64,000 nucleotides of DNA, taken from assembly GCA_947184155.2 (NCBI GenBank), contig CAMXCT020006642.1:202001-266000 (forward strand), given 5' to 3'. The translations under genes were made by a program, and so were the position numbers. The notes beneath the pieces were generated by a model, which worked only from the letters and a program-made list of their open reading frames with translations, made no database searches and had not been told where the DNA came from. Shown here in pieces: positions 34,425-45,954 of the stretch. Origin of the DNA: Cladocopium goreaui (lineage: Eukaryota; Sar; Dinophyceae; Suessiales; Symbiodiniaceae). The first letter of the stretch is position 1. Each line of letters opens with the position of its first letter.

Positions 34425-34735
34425 TATTAACATTTATTAACATGGATTAACATTGATTGACATTGGTTAACATTTATCAACGTTTATTAACATTGATTGA
34501 CATTTGTTAACATTTATTAACGTTTATTAACATTGATTAACATTTATTAACTATTAATCAGGTAATTACCAATCTGATAATTACCCATCAGATAATTACC
34601 CACAATTAATTACCCATCAGATAATTACCCACTATTATTTGTTAACATTTATTAACTATCATCAACATTACTATCATTTACTATCAACATTACTATCAAC
34701 ATTACTATCATATACTATCATATACTGTGTTTCAT
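34425..34735. repeat. Degenerate TTAACATTTATTAAC / CAGATAATTACCCA repeats
   Basis: Units of about 13-15 bp (ATTAACATTTATTAAC, ATTGATTGACATT) lead into CAGATAATTACCCA units and CATTACTATCAA units. This is AT-rich satellite-like DNA. Confidence 0.7.
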
Positions 34736-34925
34736 TAACATGTTTATTCACTGTTAATAACCAACTATTGACTGTTAATGGTTTACTTCACTTCACATCA
34801 CATTATACATAGGTTTATCACCGATATTAGCATTTATTAACATCCATTAAATATGAATCAGATAATTCATAATCGTTAATCATCTCCAATGATAAAACAT
34901 TGGAAAGTCGTAAATGTGATGATTC

Positions 34926-35051
34926 TACAATGTGGGGCCCCCTAGATAGCTAAGTTGGTTTATAACTCCAATAACTATGGTTTATTGTACTTATAACTAT
35001 AGTCAATGGGACTTGTAAACCAACTTATTACTGGGGGGGCCCCACATTGAA
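34926..35051. mobile_element. Small TIR element, family 2 (CAATGTGGGGCCCCC), copy a
   Basis: TA-CAATGTGGGGCCCCCTAG at the left pairs with CTGGGGGGGCCCCACATTG at the right. Inside, AAGTTGGTTTATAA is matched by TTGTAAACCAACTTATTA. The second copy at 38341-38472 is closely similar. Confidence 0.85.
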
Positions 35052-35171
35052 TAATTAATTCAAAAACCTGAACTAAGGCTATCTTGGGGATGATTACCCT
35101 TACTAATTACTAACCATGATTATAGTATATAGTATATATTACTAACCATGACTATTCATCAAACATCTTGA

Positions 35172-35291
35172 TTTGGCCATCTCCAGTCCATCTCCTCCAG
35201 CGCAGGCGGCTGGTTTGGCGGCGTGAGATTCGTCAGCAGCAGCTGCCAGGTGAAGGGCAAGGACAGCACGGCAGCACCGGCGCCATTCGCC
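35172..35291 (-). CDS. Candidate exon of the split minus-strand gene
   Basis: On the minus strand, TGATTTTGCCCCAG precedes a GC-rich segment. In one frame it encodes ANGAGAAVLSLPFTWQLLLT and then a Pro-rich NLTPPNQPPALEEMDW. The alternatives give a stop or a Cys/Arg-rich peptide. The hydrophobic helix fits the Ala/Leu-rich style of the neighbouring candidates. No clear GT donor follows; GA- or GC-type donors, known from dinoflagellates, would be needed. The 3' boundary is therefore approximate. Confidence 0.38.
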
Positions 35292-35402
35292 CTGGGGCAA
35301 AATCATAGAGCCATGGGGGGACAACATATGGAAATATGCTGGGACATGTGAGAACATATATATATGTATATATATGTATATATATATATGTATATATATA
35401 TA

Positions 35403-37670
35403 TATGGAAATACATGGAAATATAATTGAATATAATGAAATACAATGAAATATAATGAAATTTCATGAAATATAATGAAATATAATGAAATATAATGAAA
35501 TATAATGAAATACAATGCAATATAATGAAATATAATGAAATATAATGAAATATAATGAAATATAATGAAATGTAATGAAATATAATGAAATATAATGAAA
35601 TATAATGAAATATAATGAAATATAATGAAATAGAATGAAATATAATGAAATATAATGAAATATAATGAAATATAATGAAATATAATGAAATATAATGAAA
35701 TATAATGAAATAAATACATAATGAAATATAATGAAATATAATGAAATAAATACACAATGAAATATAATGAAATATAATGAAATACAATGAAATATAATGA
35801 AACATAATGGAATATAATGAAATACAATGAAATATAATGAAATATAATGAAATACAATGAAATATAATGAAATATAATGAAATATAATGAAAGACAATGA
35901 ATTATAATGAAATACAATGAAATATAATGAAATACAATGAAATACAATGAAATATAATGAAATATAATGAAATATAATGAAATACATGAATACAATGAAA
36001 TACAATGAAATATAATGAAATACAATGAAATACAATGAAATATAATGAAATATAATGAAATATAATGAAATATAATGAAATACAATGAAATATAATGAAA
36101 TATAATGAAATACAATGAAATATAATGAAATATAAATACAATGAAATACATTGAAATATAATGAAATATAATGAAATATAATGAAATATAATGAAATATA
36201 ATGAAATATAATGAAATATAATGAAATAAATACATAATGAAATATAATGAAATATAATGAAATAAATACACAATGAAATATAATGAAATATAATGAAATA
36301 TAATGAAATATAATGAAATACAATGAAATATAATGAAATATAATGAAATATAATGAAATATAATGAAATACATTGAAATACAATGAAATATAATGAAATA
36401 TAATGAAATATAATGAAATACAATGAAATATAATGAAATATAATGAAATATAATGAAATATAATGAAATATAATGAAATACAATGAATTATAATGAAATA
36501 CAATGAAATATAATGAAATATAATGAAATACAATGAAATATAATGAAATATAATGAAATACATTGAAATATAATGAAATTTGAAATACAATGAAATATAA
36601 TGAAATATAATGAATATAATGAAATATAATGAAATACAATGAAATAAAATGAAATATAATGAAATATAATGAAATATAATGAAATATAATGAAATATAAT
36701 GAAATATAATGAAATATAATGAAATACAATGAAATATAATGAAATATAATGAAATACAATGAAATATAATGAAACATAATGAAATATAATGAAATACAAT
36801 GAAATATAATGAAATATAATGAAATATAATGAAATATAATGAAATACAATGAAATATAATGAAATATAATGAAATATAATGAAATATAATGAAATATAAT
36901 GAAATACAATGAAATATGAAATATAATGAAATATAATGAAATATAATGAAATATAATGAAATACAATGAAATATAATGAAATATAATGAAATATAATGAA
37001 ATATAATGAAATAATAGAAATATAATGAAATATAATGAAATACAATGAAATATAATGAAATATAATGAAATATAATGAAATACAATGAAATACAATGAAA
37101 TATAATGAAATATAATGAAATATAATGAAATATAATGAAATACAATGAAATATAATGAAATACAATAATAATGAAATATAATGAAATATAATGAAATATA
37201 ATGAAAATATAATGAAAACATAATGAAATATAATGAAATATAATGAAATATAATGAAATATAATGAAATGAAATACAATGAAATATAATGAAATATAATG
37301 AAATATAATGAAATATAATGAAATATAATAGAAATATAATGAAATATAATGAAATACAATGAAATATAATGAACTATAATGAAATATAATGAAATATAAT
37401 GAAATACAATGAAATATAATGAAATATAATGAAATATAATGAAATATAATGAAATACAACGAAATATAATGAAATATAATGGAATATAATGAAATATAAT
37501 GAAATGCAATAAAATATAATGAAATATAATGAAATATAATGAAATATAATGAATTATAATATGAAATATAATGAAATATAATGAAATATAATGAAATATA
37601 ATGAAATACAATGAAATACAATGAAGTATAATGAAATATAATGAAATACAATGAAATACAATGAAATACG
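35403..37670. repeat. 2.27 kb satellite of 10-bp unit AAATATAATG
   Basis: Well over 200 head-to-tail decamers occur, mostly AAATATAATG and AAATACAATG, with rare phase slips. The reverse complement CATTATATTT has no stop in any frame, so long frames (up to 569 codons, period YFIIFHYISL) exist in all three minus frames. They are not genes. A-tracts recur every 10 bp, close to the helical repeat, so curvature is expected. Confidence 0.97.
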
Positions 37671-37756
37671 CATTGAGAATGACTCAGTGGTTTTGTATAG
37701 CGATTCATAGGGATTTTAGATTTATTATCCCATCATTATATCGTGGTTCTTATCCC

Positions 37757-37851
37757 ATCATATGATAGTATATGATAGTATATGATAGTATATGATAGTA
37801 TATAATAGTATATGATAGTGTATGATAGTATATGATAGTATATGATGGTTT
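37757..37851. repeat. TATGATAGTA decamer array
   Basis: About nine near-identical 10-bp units follow the larger 10-bp satellite by less than 100 bp. Confidence 0.9.
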
Positions 37852-38340
37852 TTGTTCCATGATGGTTGCCTCCATTGACGGGATTTCCAAGCCATGATTA
37901 CCGCAGGGCCACAGTCATTGGGTTGGTTCAAGGGATTTGTTTAATCGAAAACCATGGGTTTTTTCCCGGAATTATTCCAGGTGGGGTTTTTGGATAATTA
38001 CATTGTTCCTTCATCCAATTTTGGGAAATAGGGAAACGGGAAATATATATTATATATATCGAAATATAGAAGTGATTTGGAAATTTGAGCCCCATGAATT
38101 GGAAATAATCCGGGATAACCCATAAAATGGAAAAGAGGGATGATAAATACAATGCTGGCATATGTTGGCATATTATCAGGTCGTGATATTCTGGTCAATT
38201 GGTGGATATTATATTTATATTCAACCATGACCGACAGGACTTGGATTTCACACAATGAAGTTGTAGAGAAATATACCCATATTGAATAGGGTCGGGGATA
38301 TTTACACCGTAGGGAAATGGGAAATAAATGACAATATAGA

Positions 38341-38472
38341 TACAATGTGGGGCCCCCTAGATAGCTAAGTTGGTCTATAACTCCAATAACTGTGGTTTAT
38401 GGTTAATTGTACTTATAACTATAGTTAATGGGGCGTATAAACCAACTTATTACTGGGGGGCCCCAAATTGTA
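38341..38472. mobile_element. Small TIR element, family 2, copy b
   Basis: TA-CAATGTGGGGCCCCCTAG pairs with ACTGGGGGGCCCCAAATTG-TA. It has 132 bp and intact TA on both sides. It shares the internal GGTCTATAACTCCAATAACT region with copy a. Confidence 0.88.
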
Positions 38473-39290
38473 TGGGTGAATGAAGACTTCAAGCCAAGTT
38501 TAAGCCACATAGATGGCAAATACCATGGTAAATACATTCAGATAATCCATTGAACGGAACATCAGAAACCAAAAATGAATCGGAAATTAGAGCAATGTAA
38601 TGCAATGTATATCCATATAGAATAGGGGTTGTATATATCCATAATTATAGAATAGGGTTAATATTATGGGTAAAACTCTCTGCATGGGTCTCTATGATTT
38701 CCCATTCTGATTCACACAATTAGGAAATTGTATAGAAATCATCAAGTTTATGGGGATCTAGCCAACCGAAGAAAAGAGCCAATTTGCTATGTTTCCCCCT
38801 GAATGTATGGATTTGGCTCTTGGGCAACAGTGGACACCCACAGTGGCTATTTCATAGGATTAAAATAAGGATGTCATGGGGATTCATGGGGATTAAATGT
38901 CCTCTATTAGAATGACAGGTAGCATTTGGGTCTTCAGAAGAAATATTTTTGTGACCTATGTGATCTGACTAGGGATATTTCTAACTCATGTCAGGAAAAC
39001 AATACCCTCGGGCGCGGACGTTCGCCAAAGGTTTCATCGGGACTTTTCAGCGTTAGACTTAGGGTTGGTGATGGTTGGTACAAAGTTTAGGGCTTACCAT
39101 GGTTTACCTAGGGCTGGTTAAGCGAGTCTTGTGATGCTTTCGGGTTGGTTTCGGGTTTTTGGGTTGGGTTGGGGCGGTCCAATAATTTTGATCGCTGCTT
39201 GGCTCATCCTACTTTAGAAAGTCGGATATTACCACAACTCGTCGCTGCAGATTTGTGACATAAGAAGGATGAACCAAGTTGGAAACTGGG
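38473..39290. other. AT-rich spacer, no supported gene
   Basis: Short frames only; a GGTTGG/GGGTTT-rich patch lies at about 39060-39180. Confidence 0.45.
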
Positions 39291-39291
39291 A

Positions 39292-39840
39292 ATGGAGAGT
39301 TGGCTTTCCCTCCAAAGTTTAAGATATGTACTGTCTGAAAATCAGATGTACAGTAGAAGTAAGAAGTGCGGAGAACTCGTCCGACTTAAGTCAGGGGTGG
39401 AAAACACGAAGCGATTTGCAACCATTAACCAGCCATCAGGACAACTCATAGTGAACATCTTCCTACAGGGAAGCTCCAGTGTTTACGTCCACAGCCATTG
39501 GGAGACCCACTTGGAGGTGCTGGTTACCAGGTGGCCACATTGCGAAGACACCCAAGAACGGATAGGCATAGCCTTGGACCAAGAAATGGGAACAAAGGGG
39601 GAGGGTCACATCGGAGCCTCCATGGCTCAGGAAAAAATTATCCCATGCTATAAGGGGGTACCCAATGCCAAGACCCCTCACCAAATTCCAGGCGTGAAAT
39701 GCAGAAAAAGAACCTTGGTTTTGGTAAACATAAAACATGAAACCACCCAGTGAGTGGTTGATATCCCAAATATCCCAAACGTAAATATCACTGTGATACG
39801 CCCGATGCTTGAGTGTTTCATTCACATGTTCCATGTGCAC
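39292..39840. other. Overlapping open frames on both strands
   Basis: A plus frame of 153 codons (39292-39753) and a minus frame of 125 codons (39463-39840, Gly/Phe/Trp-rich, with YVYQNQGSFSAFHAWNLVRG) share the DNA. Both look moderately protein-like. Neither has recognisable motifs or splice sites. Confidence 0.25.
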
Positions 39841-40523
39841 CGCACGACTTGAAAAAAACCAGGACCTATTCCCCAGGAACTGAAGGTATCCGCCAGCTTT
39901 TCACCGTTCCTGGGTCGGCAGCAGCTTACACACACAAGGCAACTTTAATGAGAAAATGATGATATCCATCCCTTTTAAGGGAGGGTTGGGGTGGTTGCAA
40001 ACTGACACATTTCAAACAGAGGAGGTAGCCTATGGATATGATGATTAATCAGTGGATTTGGTGGTACCCTATTTTCAAATAACCGAAAGATGCTACTCAT
40101 CATCAAGGCCAAGGATGAGGTCGTGAAATTGGCTGGGTTGGCTGCTACGAGTACCTGCATACCTCACGAAAGCTCTGGCTAGCAGCTTGGCTACTCAAAA
40201 ACTGTTGGGATCCCACTTTTGGCGCGAAAAGTCTGGATCAGACAGGTAGATCCTTCACGAGATGCTACTGGAGGTGGCCTAGATACTTTGTGATCCTCTA
40301 CCCGTGGTTAACATTGGGAACATGCTCACTCTACTACTTACATAAGTCTTATGAAGAATCAAGGGTTTAGAGCCCAACATCCTTCACAATCCAATCATCA
40401 GCAGTATATCATTATATCATCTACCCATGATTATATAACATTATGTAACATATTAACATCATATTAACATCATATGACATCATAACATCCCATGAATCAA
40501 GGGGGTTACCGGGTTCCCCAAAC

Positions 40524-40628
40524 CTTCACCGAACGGTTTCCGCCGCGGCAACCGAAGCTCTCGCGGCCCAAGAGGACGCTCCAAGCAGATCGACCGTCAG
40601 GGCTCTGTGGCAGTAGAGCCAAGCTGGC
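40524..40628 (-). CDS. Candidate exon (35 residues) of the split minus-strand gene
   Basis: On the minus strand, GCCATAGCCGAG precedes a frame encoding ASLALLPQSPDGRSAWSVLL and then GRESFGCRGGNRSVK, ending at GTGAAG|GTTTGG. The exon is 105 bp, 35 codons, phase 0 at both ends with this acceptor. It is GC-rich in an AT-rich surrounding. A different acceptor (CATAG) would add five bases. Confidence 0.4.
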
Positions 40629-40639
40629 CTCGGCTATGG

Positions 40640-41300
40640 CGATGGTAATGAGAAAACTGTGTAATATGTGTATATATATAAATATGTAATTATGTATATT
40701 TGATTAATATATATATATATAAAACTATATATATATACATAATTATATCTATATATATATACATATTTATTGGTAATTATATAAATATATGTAAAATCAT
40801 GCAAGATTAAGATTATGTGAGATTATGAGAGACTATGTGAGAATATGCTGATTCCAGTACTTCAATGACCGAACCCAGAACCCGAGCAAGGTGCCATCAG
40901 CAGGCCCTGGCAAGCAATAAAGCTTGTGACGCTGCATTCCTCGGTTAGATCCCAGGCCGGTCTGATCCTCCAGCACTGTCCCACATCACAGCACACTGCA
41001 GGAAAAAGAAACTAGCTTCCCCGTCAGAGACCATCAGTATATCTACAAAATGATGTTCATTGTCATTACGATTATGATGGTCATCAACTATCATTGTTTA
41101 TTGTTATGTGCTATGATTGTTACTAATATCGTAATATGAGTAATAACGATCATTATGCTGAGGTCGCTGGAGGTCGCTATATGAAGTTGCAAAGTACATA
41201 TACACACACACACGCACACACACGCAAATGCACATATGTGCGTATATGATATGATATATAATGTGTGATTGTAATATACAGTGGTACTATGTGTTATATT

Positions 41301-41331
<31 letters not shown>

Positions 41332-41762
41332 GATTGTATGTGTAGATAATATATATATATATATACATACATACATACATACATAGAGAGAGAGAGAGAC
41401 ATAGATCGTACAATCATTTCCTGAGATCATCCCGCAGCATGAAACATCTTATCATGACACCATTTACCAAATTCCACTCAATTTGGGCTAACCCTGCTGG
41501 CATCTTCCAACCTCCCCACTGCACGGCACTGCCCACAACCCATGCGTTTGGCCCAGCGTCCCCGTGTAGCTGCGACAAAGGTCCCAAGCCCATGGTGGAA
41601 TGGAGCTGCAAAGTCCAGCTGGGATCCCAGTCCTGCATGGCGTGGGGATCGAGACTCTGGTAGACGTGAACGTGTTATTTACATCTGTGTACATATATAT
41701 AATATATATATATACGTATATATATATATTATGTATAATGATAACAACAACAATAATAACAA
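40640..41762. other. Spacer with TA and CA microsatellites
   Basis: TA-rich runs (40670-40760, 41290-41360), a CA run near 41203-41225 and a GA run (41385-41400) are present. A moderately GC-rich, non-repeat patch (41440-41660) has short frames on both strands but no splice pair. Confidence 0.5.
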
Positions 41763-41895
41763 TAATGTCAACCCCGGATTAATAAACCATGGTTTATTAA
41801 TTAGGGGGGTACTCCTCCAATAGTCATAATCCAATACTTAAATGGTACCCCCCAATTAACCAGCCTAAGGGTTTATTAATCCAGGGTTGACATTA
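41763..41895. mobile_element. Small TIR element, family 3 (ATGTCAACCC), 133 bp
   Basis: TAATGTCAACCCCGGATTAA at the left is matched by TTAATCCAGGGTTGACATTA at the right. The inner part has further pairing (AGGGGGGTAC with GGTACCCCCC). TA flanks both ends. Only one copy was seen. Confidence 0.8.
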
Positions 41896-43400
41896 GCAAT
41901 CATACATAACAATATATAATTATATAACTATATATATATGTATAAATGACATGATTTTGCAGGATTAGATTTTGGCTCTATATGACAACAAATGGTACGT
42001 GAAATGGCAACATGCAACAACTTGACATTTTGTTCCGCCAACAAGTCTCTATATCCAGCAAGAGATCGAACGACCAGACCAGCTGTACCGCTTCAGTGAA
42101 AAACATCCCGGCGGATCTTTTACCGTCCCACAATTGAGTTTGTAAGAAAATGGCAGTTTCGTCATAGCGAAATGGTGATTTTGATGTTATAAATTATAAT
42201 TGCATCATGGATTTTTTATGGTTTTTGTTGGGTTCGTGAATCCTTGTAGCATTTTGGTTCCCAAAACGCAGCGAGCTGCTGCGCATCGTCTCAAGCCATG
42301 ATCTGTCTGAAGGCCATGCCCGTCTTCCCATCCCAACCTCCCACCCCTTACCCATAACGTAGCATGCAAGCGTGTAAGGCAAGGGATGTGACCGTTATGT
42401 GAAGTGAGAAATGTATGAACATGTACATGAATGTTGCTGCCCCAACCCCACCTAACCCCCACTGCCACTTTTGTGGGAGCGTGAAAGATCCGTCTGCAAA
42501 AACATCTGAAGAGCCAGATCTGAATTGGATCTGAGTTGGATATGCAGGTTATAAACCACCTACAATCTGAGATGCACATCCAAGCATAGTTTCACAATGA
42601 AGTGGTGCTCAACCTAGATGATCCCAGTTACCGAGTAGTTCATCAGAGGTCGGAGGAAACCACATGGGATTGATCTTCAATATCCAACCAGCTGATTACG
42701 AGTTTTCATGCCTGACAGTTTTTGTTGGTGTCAGCCTCATTTTCGTTGGCTCAAAGAATACAAATTTATGAGCTTCACACATCTTGAGCTCTACCCTCCT
42801 ATTTTTCCCCACGTTCTTGTGCCAAACCCTCCAGTTTTGGTGGTTTTCACACATTCTTGAGCACAAATCATCAAAAAAACGGTGCTTCGCTGGTGCGTGG
42901 TTTCAAGTTTCAACACATTTATTTTGGCCTCTTCCGAAATGTGTGTGTGTGTATATATACATATATTATTTTACATAAGAGTGATGGTGACTTAATGGGG
43001 ATATAAGCGGGATATAATCGGGATATGGTTATATATCATTATATTAATATATATATATGAAATTATGTTGGAATCATCGACCCATCTTGGAAGCAATTCG
43101 AATCGATGATATTCCACGTGACTTTAGGGGGTTCCAACCTTTGATAAGTTTGAGACCACATGAGACAACCCAGATTTTGGGCCCTTTGCATTTTCAGACA
43201 CGCACCCAAATTCAAATCAATTTGTTGGTGATATATCCCGTTTGTAGCCCCATTAAATCACTATCCCCCTTACGTACATACCATTATATATGCATATAGT
43301 ATAGAACTATATATATATACATATTGTTCCATATACGCATACATATACATAAATACATATAACTATATATATACATATATTCCCCCTTTTGAAGTGACGC
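41896..43400. other. AT-rich spacer, no supported gene
   Basis: Frames of up to 124 codons (minus, 42205-42579) lack motifs. TA-rich runs lie at 42950-42970, 43030-43060 and 43300-43380. Confidence 0.45.
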
Positions 43401-43412
43401 CTCTCCTGCCAC

Positions 43413-43549
43413 CTTCCCGCCCCGTCCAGCGCCCCCAGCAGCAGGGACGCCAAGGCCAGCGTCAGCGGCGCGCTCAACGCCAGCTGCAGCTGCTGCGACT
43501 TGCCGGGCGACGCTCCGACGGGCGTAGCAAAGACGCCGAGCAGGCCCAG
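43413..43549 (-). CDS. Candidate exon, Leu/Ala-rich helix, of the split minus-strand gene
   Basis: On the minus strand, CTTGCCCTGTCCACAG (strong pyrimidine tract) precedes a frame encoding LGLLGVFATPVGASPGKSQQ then LQLALSAPLTLALASLLLGA, ending near GGGAAG|GTGGCA. The second half is a long Leu/Ala helix that could be a membrane span or a solenoid helix. Sequence upstream to 43597 is also open in frame, up to the truncated family 1 element, whose edge reads AGCTGAG|GAG. That gives an alternative, longer exon starting at the element. Confidence 0.48.
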
Positions 43550-43597
43550 CTGTGGACAGGGCAAGAAGGTCCTACCGCGGAGCCGCGGAGAACTCCT

Positions 43598-43685
43598 CAG
43601 CTATTGAAAATGGCCATAGAAATAGTGGATTTACCCATGAAACATGGTGATGTTCCATAGTTGTTTGTTAGCTTACCAGAGGGTA
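43598..43685. mobile_element. Family 1 element truncated at the edge of an exon candidate
   Basis: The right end TTACCAGAGGG-TA and body (CTATTGAAAATGGCCAT, TAGTGGATTTACCCATG) match family 1. The left ~20 bp of inverted end are missing; instead GCTATTG is preceded by GAACTCCTCA. On the minus strand this makes AATAGCTGAG|GAGTTC directly before GC-rich, coding-like sequence. Confidence 0.75.
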
Positions 43686-44139
43686 TCCCATAATCATCGC
43701 AATTCTCTCAAAATATCCCAATTCATCGTATCCTCATAGAACTTTATCCCATAACCATATCCCATCAGAATCATATTAGTAAATCCCGTGAATAGCCAAG
43801 CATTATCCAATAATCATTATCCAATAATCATCCGATCATTCCTATGAATATATTTTAAATTCTTATTACTGGGTTTACTCGAAGATCATCCCACTACCCC
43901 ATAATGTCATTAACTTCTATTCGGAATGGTTAATCATACATCATTAGTCACAACTACCTCATAGTTATTCCATGACCATCCTACACTCCTTTTTCATCAT
44001 CCTAATAGTTATCCTCATAGTATTTTCATCAACTATCCTCATAGTTGTCCTTTTTCGTTATTGATTTCATGTTCCCACGAATATCCTGGGGATCTTTGAT
44101 GGCTCCTCCGGTCCCCCGGGTCCTGGAGCCCAGCTCCAC

Positions 44140-44273
44140 CCGCTGCGCCCGTGCCGTGACTTCCCTCGCCAGCTCTCCCAGCAGCACCAGCAGCAGCGAC
44201 GCAGCGAGCACCGTCAGCTCACCCTCCGTGGCGCGCAGCGCGGTGTCCCATTGCGCGGCAAGGTAGACACAGC
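44140..44273 (-). CDS. Candidate exon of the split minus-strand gene
   Basis: On the minus strand, CCCCTTAGCCCAG precedes a GC-rich frame encoding CVYLAAQWDTALRATEGELT and then VLAASLLLVLLGELAREVTA. A GT donor at CAGCGG|GTGGAG closes it in phase 0, which joins in frame with the next candidate (43549-43413). A GA-type donor at CTCCAG|GACC is an alternative. The Leu/Ala helix followed by charged residues suits an alpha-solenoid repeat or a membrane helix. Confidence 0.45.
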
Positions 44274-44372
44274 CTGGGCTAAGGGGCCAAGGGGGTGGAA
44301 TCGCTGGTGTTGGTCAGATCAAAAATGCAGAAATTGCATATTATAATATATATATATACATAGTTAATTGAA

Positions 44373-44789
44373 TTGATTATGTCTGGAGGGAATTGTACAG
44401 AAATTGGTTGGTTTCATATTTGTTTCATACTGAAAAACTCAAAGCCTGAGTGCTTTGAGGTCTTGGATTTGGATTTTTGTCACAGTTGGATGGGGTACCT
44501 GTCTTTGTCAGCTGAATCCACCATGTTTCTCCGTGCAAACCATCCTTGCACAGGAATTCCCATAGGAGGGTTAAACTCCCTGCGCACAAAAGATTTCATC
44601 ATCTCTGACACAAGTGGAATCACCTGTCCCAGTGCCCCAGACCATCCAACTTGGTTGGGACCGAGGTTCCCAATGAAAGTACTGAAAAGCCACCAAAGCC
44701 AGGGGATTTGCCCGCAGACTTTTTCACAAATCGCACCAAAAGCTCGTAGGAATCGTCCTAGGATCCAAGACGAATGCCTGGTCCCCTGA
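44373..44789. other. Overlapping open frames, one possibly real
   Basis: The plus frame (138 codons, MIMSGGNCTEIGW...) and a minus frame without ATG (QIPWLWWLFSTFIGNLGPNQ, SEMMKSFVRREFNPPMGIPV) both look protein-like. The strand cannot be decided from sequence alone. Confidence 0.25.
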
Positions 44790-44908
44790 GAATCTTCATT
44801 AAAATTGCCAGTTCCAGACCTCAGAACCTTAAAGATCTTAAAGCTCTCCTTTTGGCTGTTTTTATGATGTTATGTCTCAACATTCTGCTTCGAAATGATG
44901 CAGCCCAC

Positions 44909-45007
44909 CTTCCGCAGTAAGTGGAGCACCACGTCGTCGTTCAAAAGATGGTCGCCCAAAGCATCAAGGACTCCAGATTTCAGCAGGGGCACGTGGCTCT
45001 CCCAGTC
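44909..45007 (-). CDS. Candidate exon, armadillo-like helix pair, of the split minus-strand gene
   Basis: On the minus strand, CCTCCGTTGAG|GAC opens and CGGAAG|GTGGGC closes an exon of exactly 33 codons, phase 0 at both ends. It encodes DWESHVPLLKSGVLDALGDH followed by LLNDDVVLHLLRK. The pattern of a VPLLxSGVLxAL helix, an acidic turn (NDD) and another Leu-rich helix is typical of ARM/HEAT solenoid repeats. This is the most family-like peptide in the series. A plus-strand frame through the same DNA (44895-45092) is Ser/Lys-rich and less convincing. Confidence 0.5.
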
Positions 45008-45109
45008 CTCAACGGAGGGTGATGACCTTCAGCTCTTGAAGGCTCTGACAATCCCTTCATCCTTGGTGGATTTTTTAAAGGATCGAATTTAGAGCTGTTT
45101 GGCGCCCAG

Positions 45110-45574
45110 CTTGGACCTAAAACCATGTACTTGGGATCGGTTGGAATGCTAATAGTTGCCATCTCCAGGAAAATCATCTGAGGATTTTGGGAAAGGAGTT
45201 CTTCAAGGCTTTTGGACACGCATTTAGGCGGGCATCGTGAACGAATGGTACTTGGTAACCAGCCACAGTTGCAGTCCCTAATTCCTGACCCAAAGGCAAG
45301 TTTCAGCCCGGCCCTAGTTTGATCTTTCTTATCACCATGATGCATAACGTGCTGATTGACATCCTTTACGGTTGAGGGTGGTGTCACCATGATTGGCATT
45401 CCCTTTATTTTGATACATGTTGATGTTGTTTGCATTCCACCCATTCTTGATTAGTTGCTCCTTTGCTCCATCTGTTTTGATAAAATCACCATGATATGGG
45501 TGTAAATCAGCATTTCTTGGACCGCAAATGTTGATCATATCTACTACCAAACTATCCGATTTAGATCTACCCAA
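45110..45574 (-). other. Coding-like minus-strand frames, possible relic
   Basis: Frames at 45332-45574 (80 codons, with GPRNADLHPYHGDFIKTDGA) and 44980-45444 (154 codons, with SLEELLSQNPQMIFLEMATI) overlap out of phase. They could be one frameshifted relic. The second frame's downstream part coincides with the exon at 44909-45007 in a different phase and is probably spurious there. Confidence 0.25.
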
Positions 45575-45822
45575 TCCGCAGGCTCTCTCTATCTAACCAC
45601 AAATAGAAACCGCAAAAGTTTTGGCACAAAGCCCCTCCTCTATCCTCATGTGTAATTGCTAAAAATGGGGGCAAAAGATACCCCGCAAAAAAAAAAAAAT
45701 GCCATCGGTACTCTATTCAGCCATTGATGTCCAAAAAAAACAAATCCTTATTCACCTACAATTTACCCATCAGCTTACCCACAACACTGCCATACACTGT
45801 CTATATCCCCATTCAAAGGTGT

Positions 45823-45931
45823 TACCCTCCAGTGAAATAATTAATATAGACCCTGCCAGATAGAGGTTGGAAGATTAGTTTCCACAAAAAAAATGGTGAT
45901 GTTCAGGTTCGAACTGTTCATTTAGAGGGTA
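45823..45931. mobile_element. Family 1 element, variant with CCCTCCAG end
   Basis: TA-CCCTCCAGTGAAATAATTAA leads into ATAGACCCTGCCAGATAGAG and ends TTTAGAGGG-TA. Its body matches, in reverse orientation, the copy at 56112-56216. The right end is diverged. Confidence 0.7.
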
Positions 45932-45954
45932 AATTCCCTGGTTTGTTACTTGAA

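Noticed and set aside
35303..37708. Minus-strand open frames up to 569 codons with a YFIIFHYISL period
   Set aside because: They are the 10-bp satellite CATTATATTT, which has no stop in any minus frame. All three frames give the same decapeptide.
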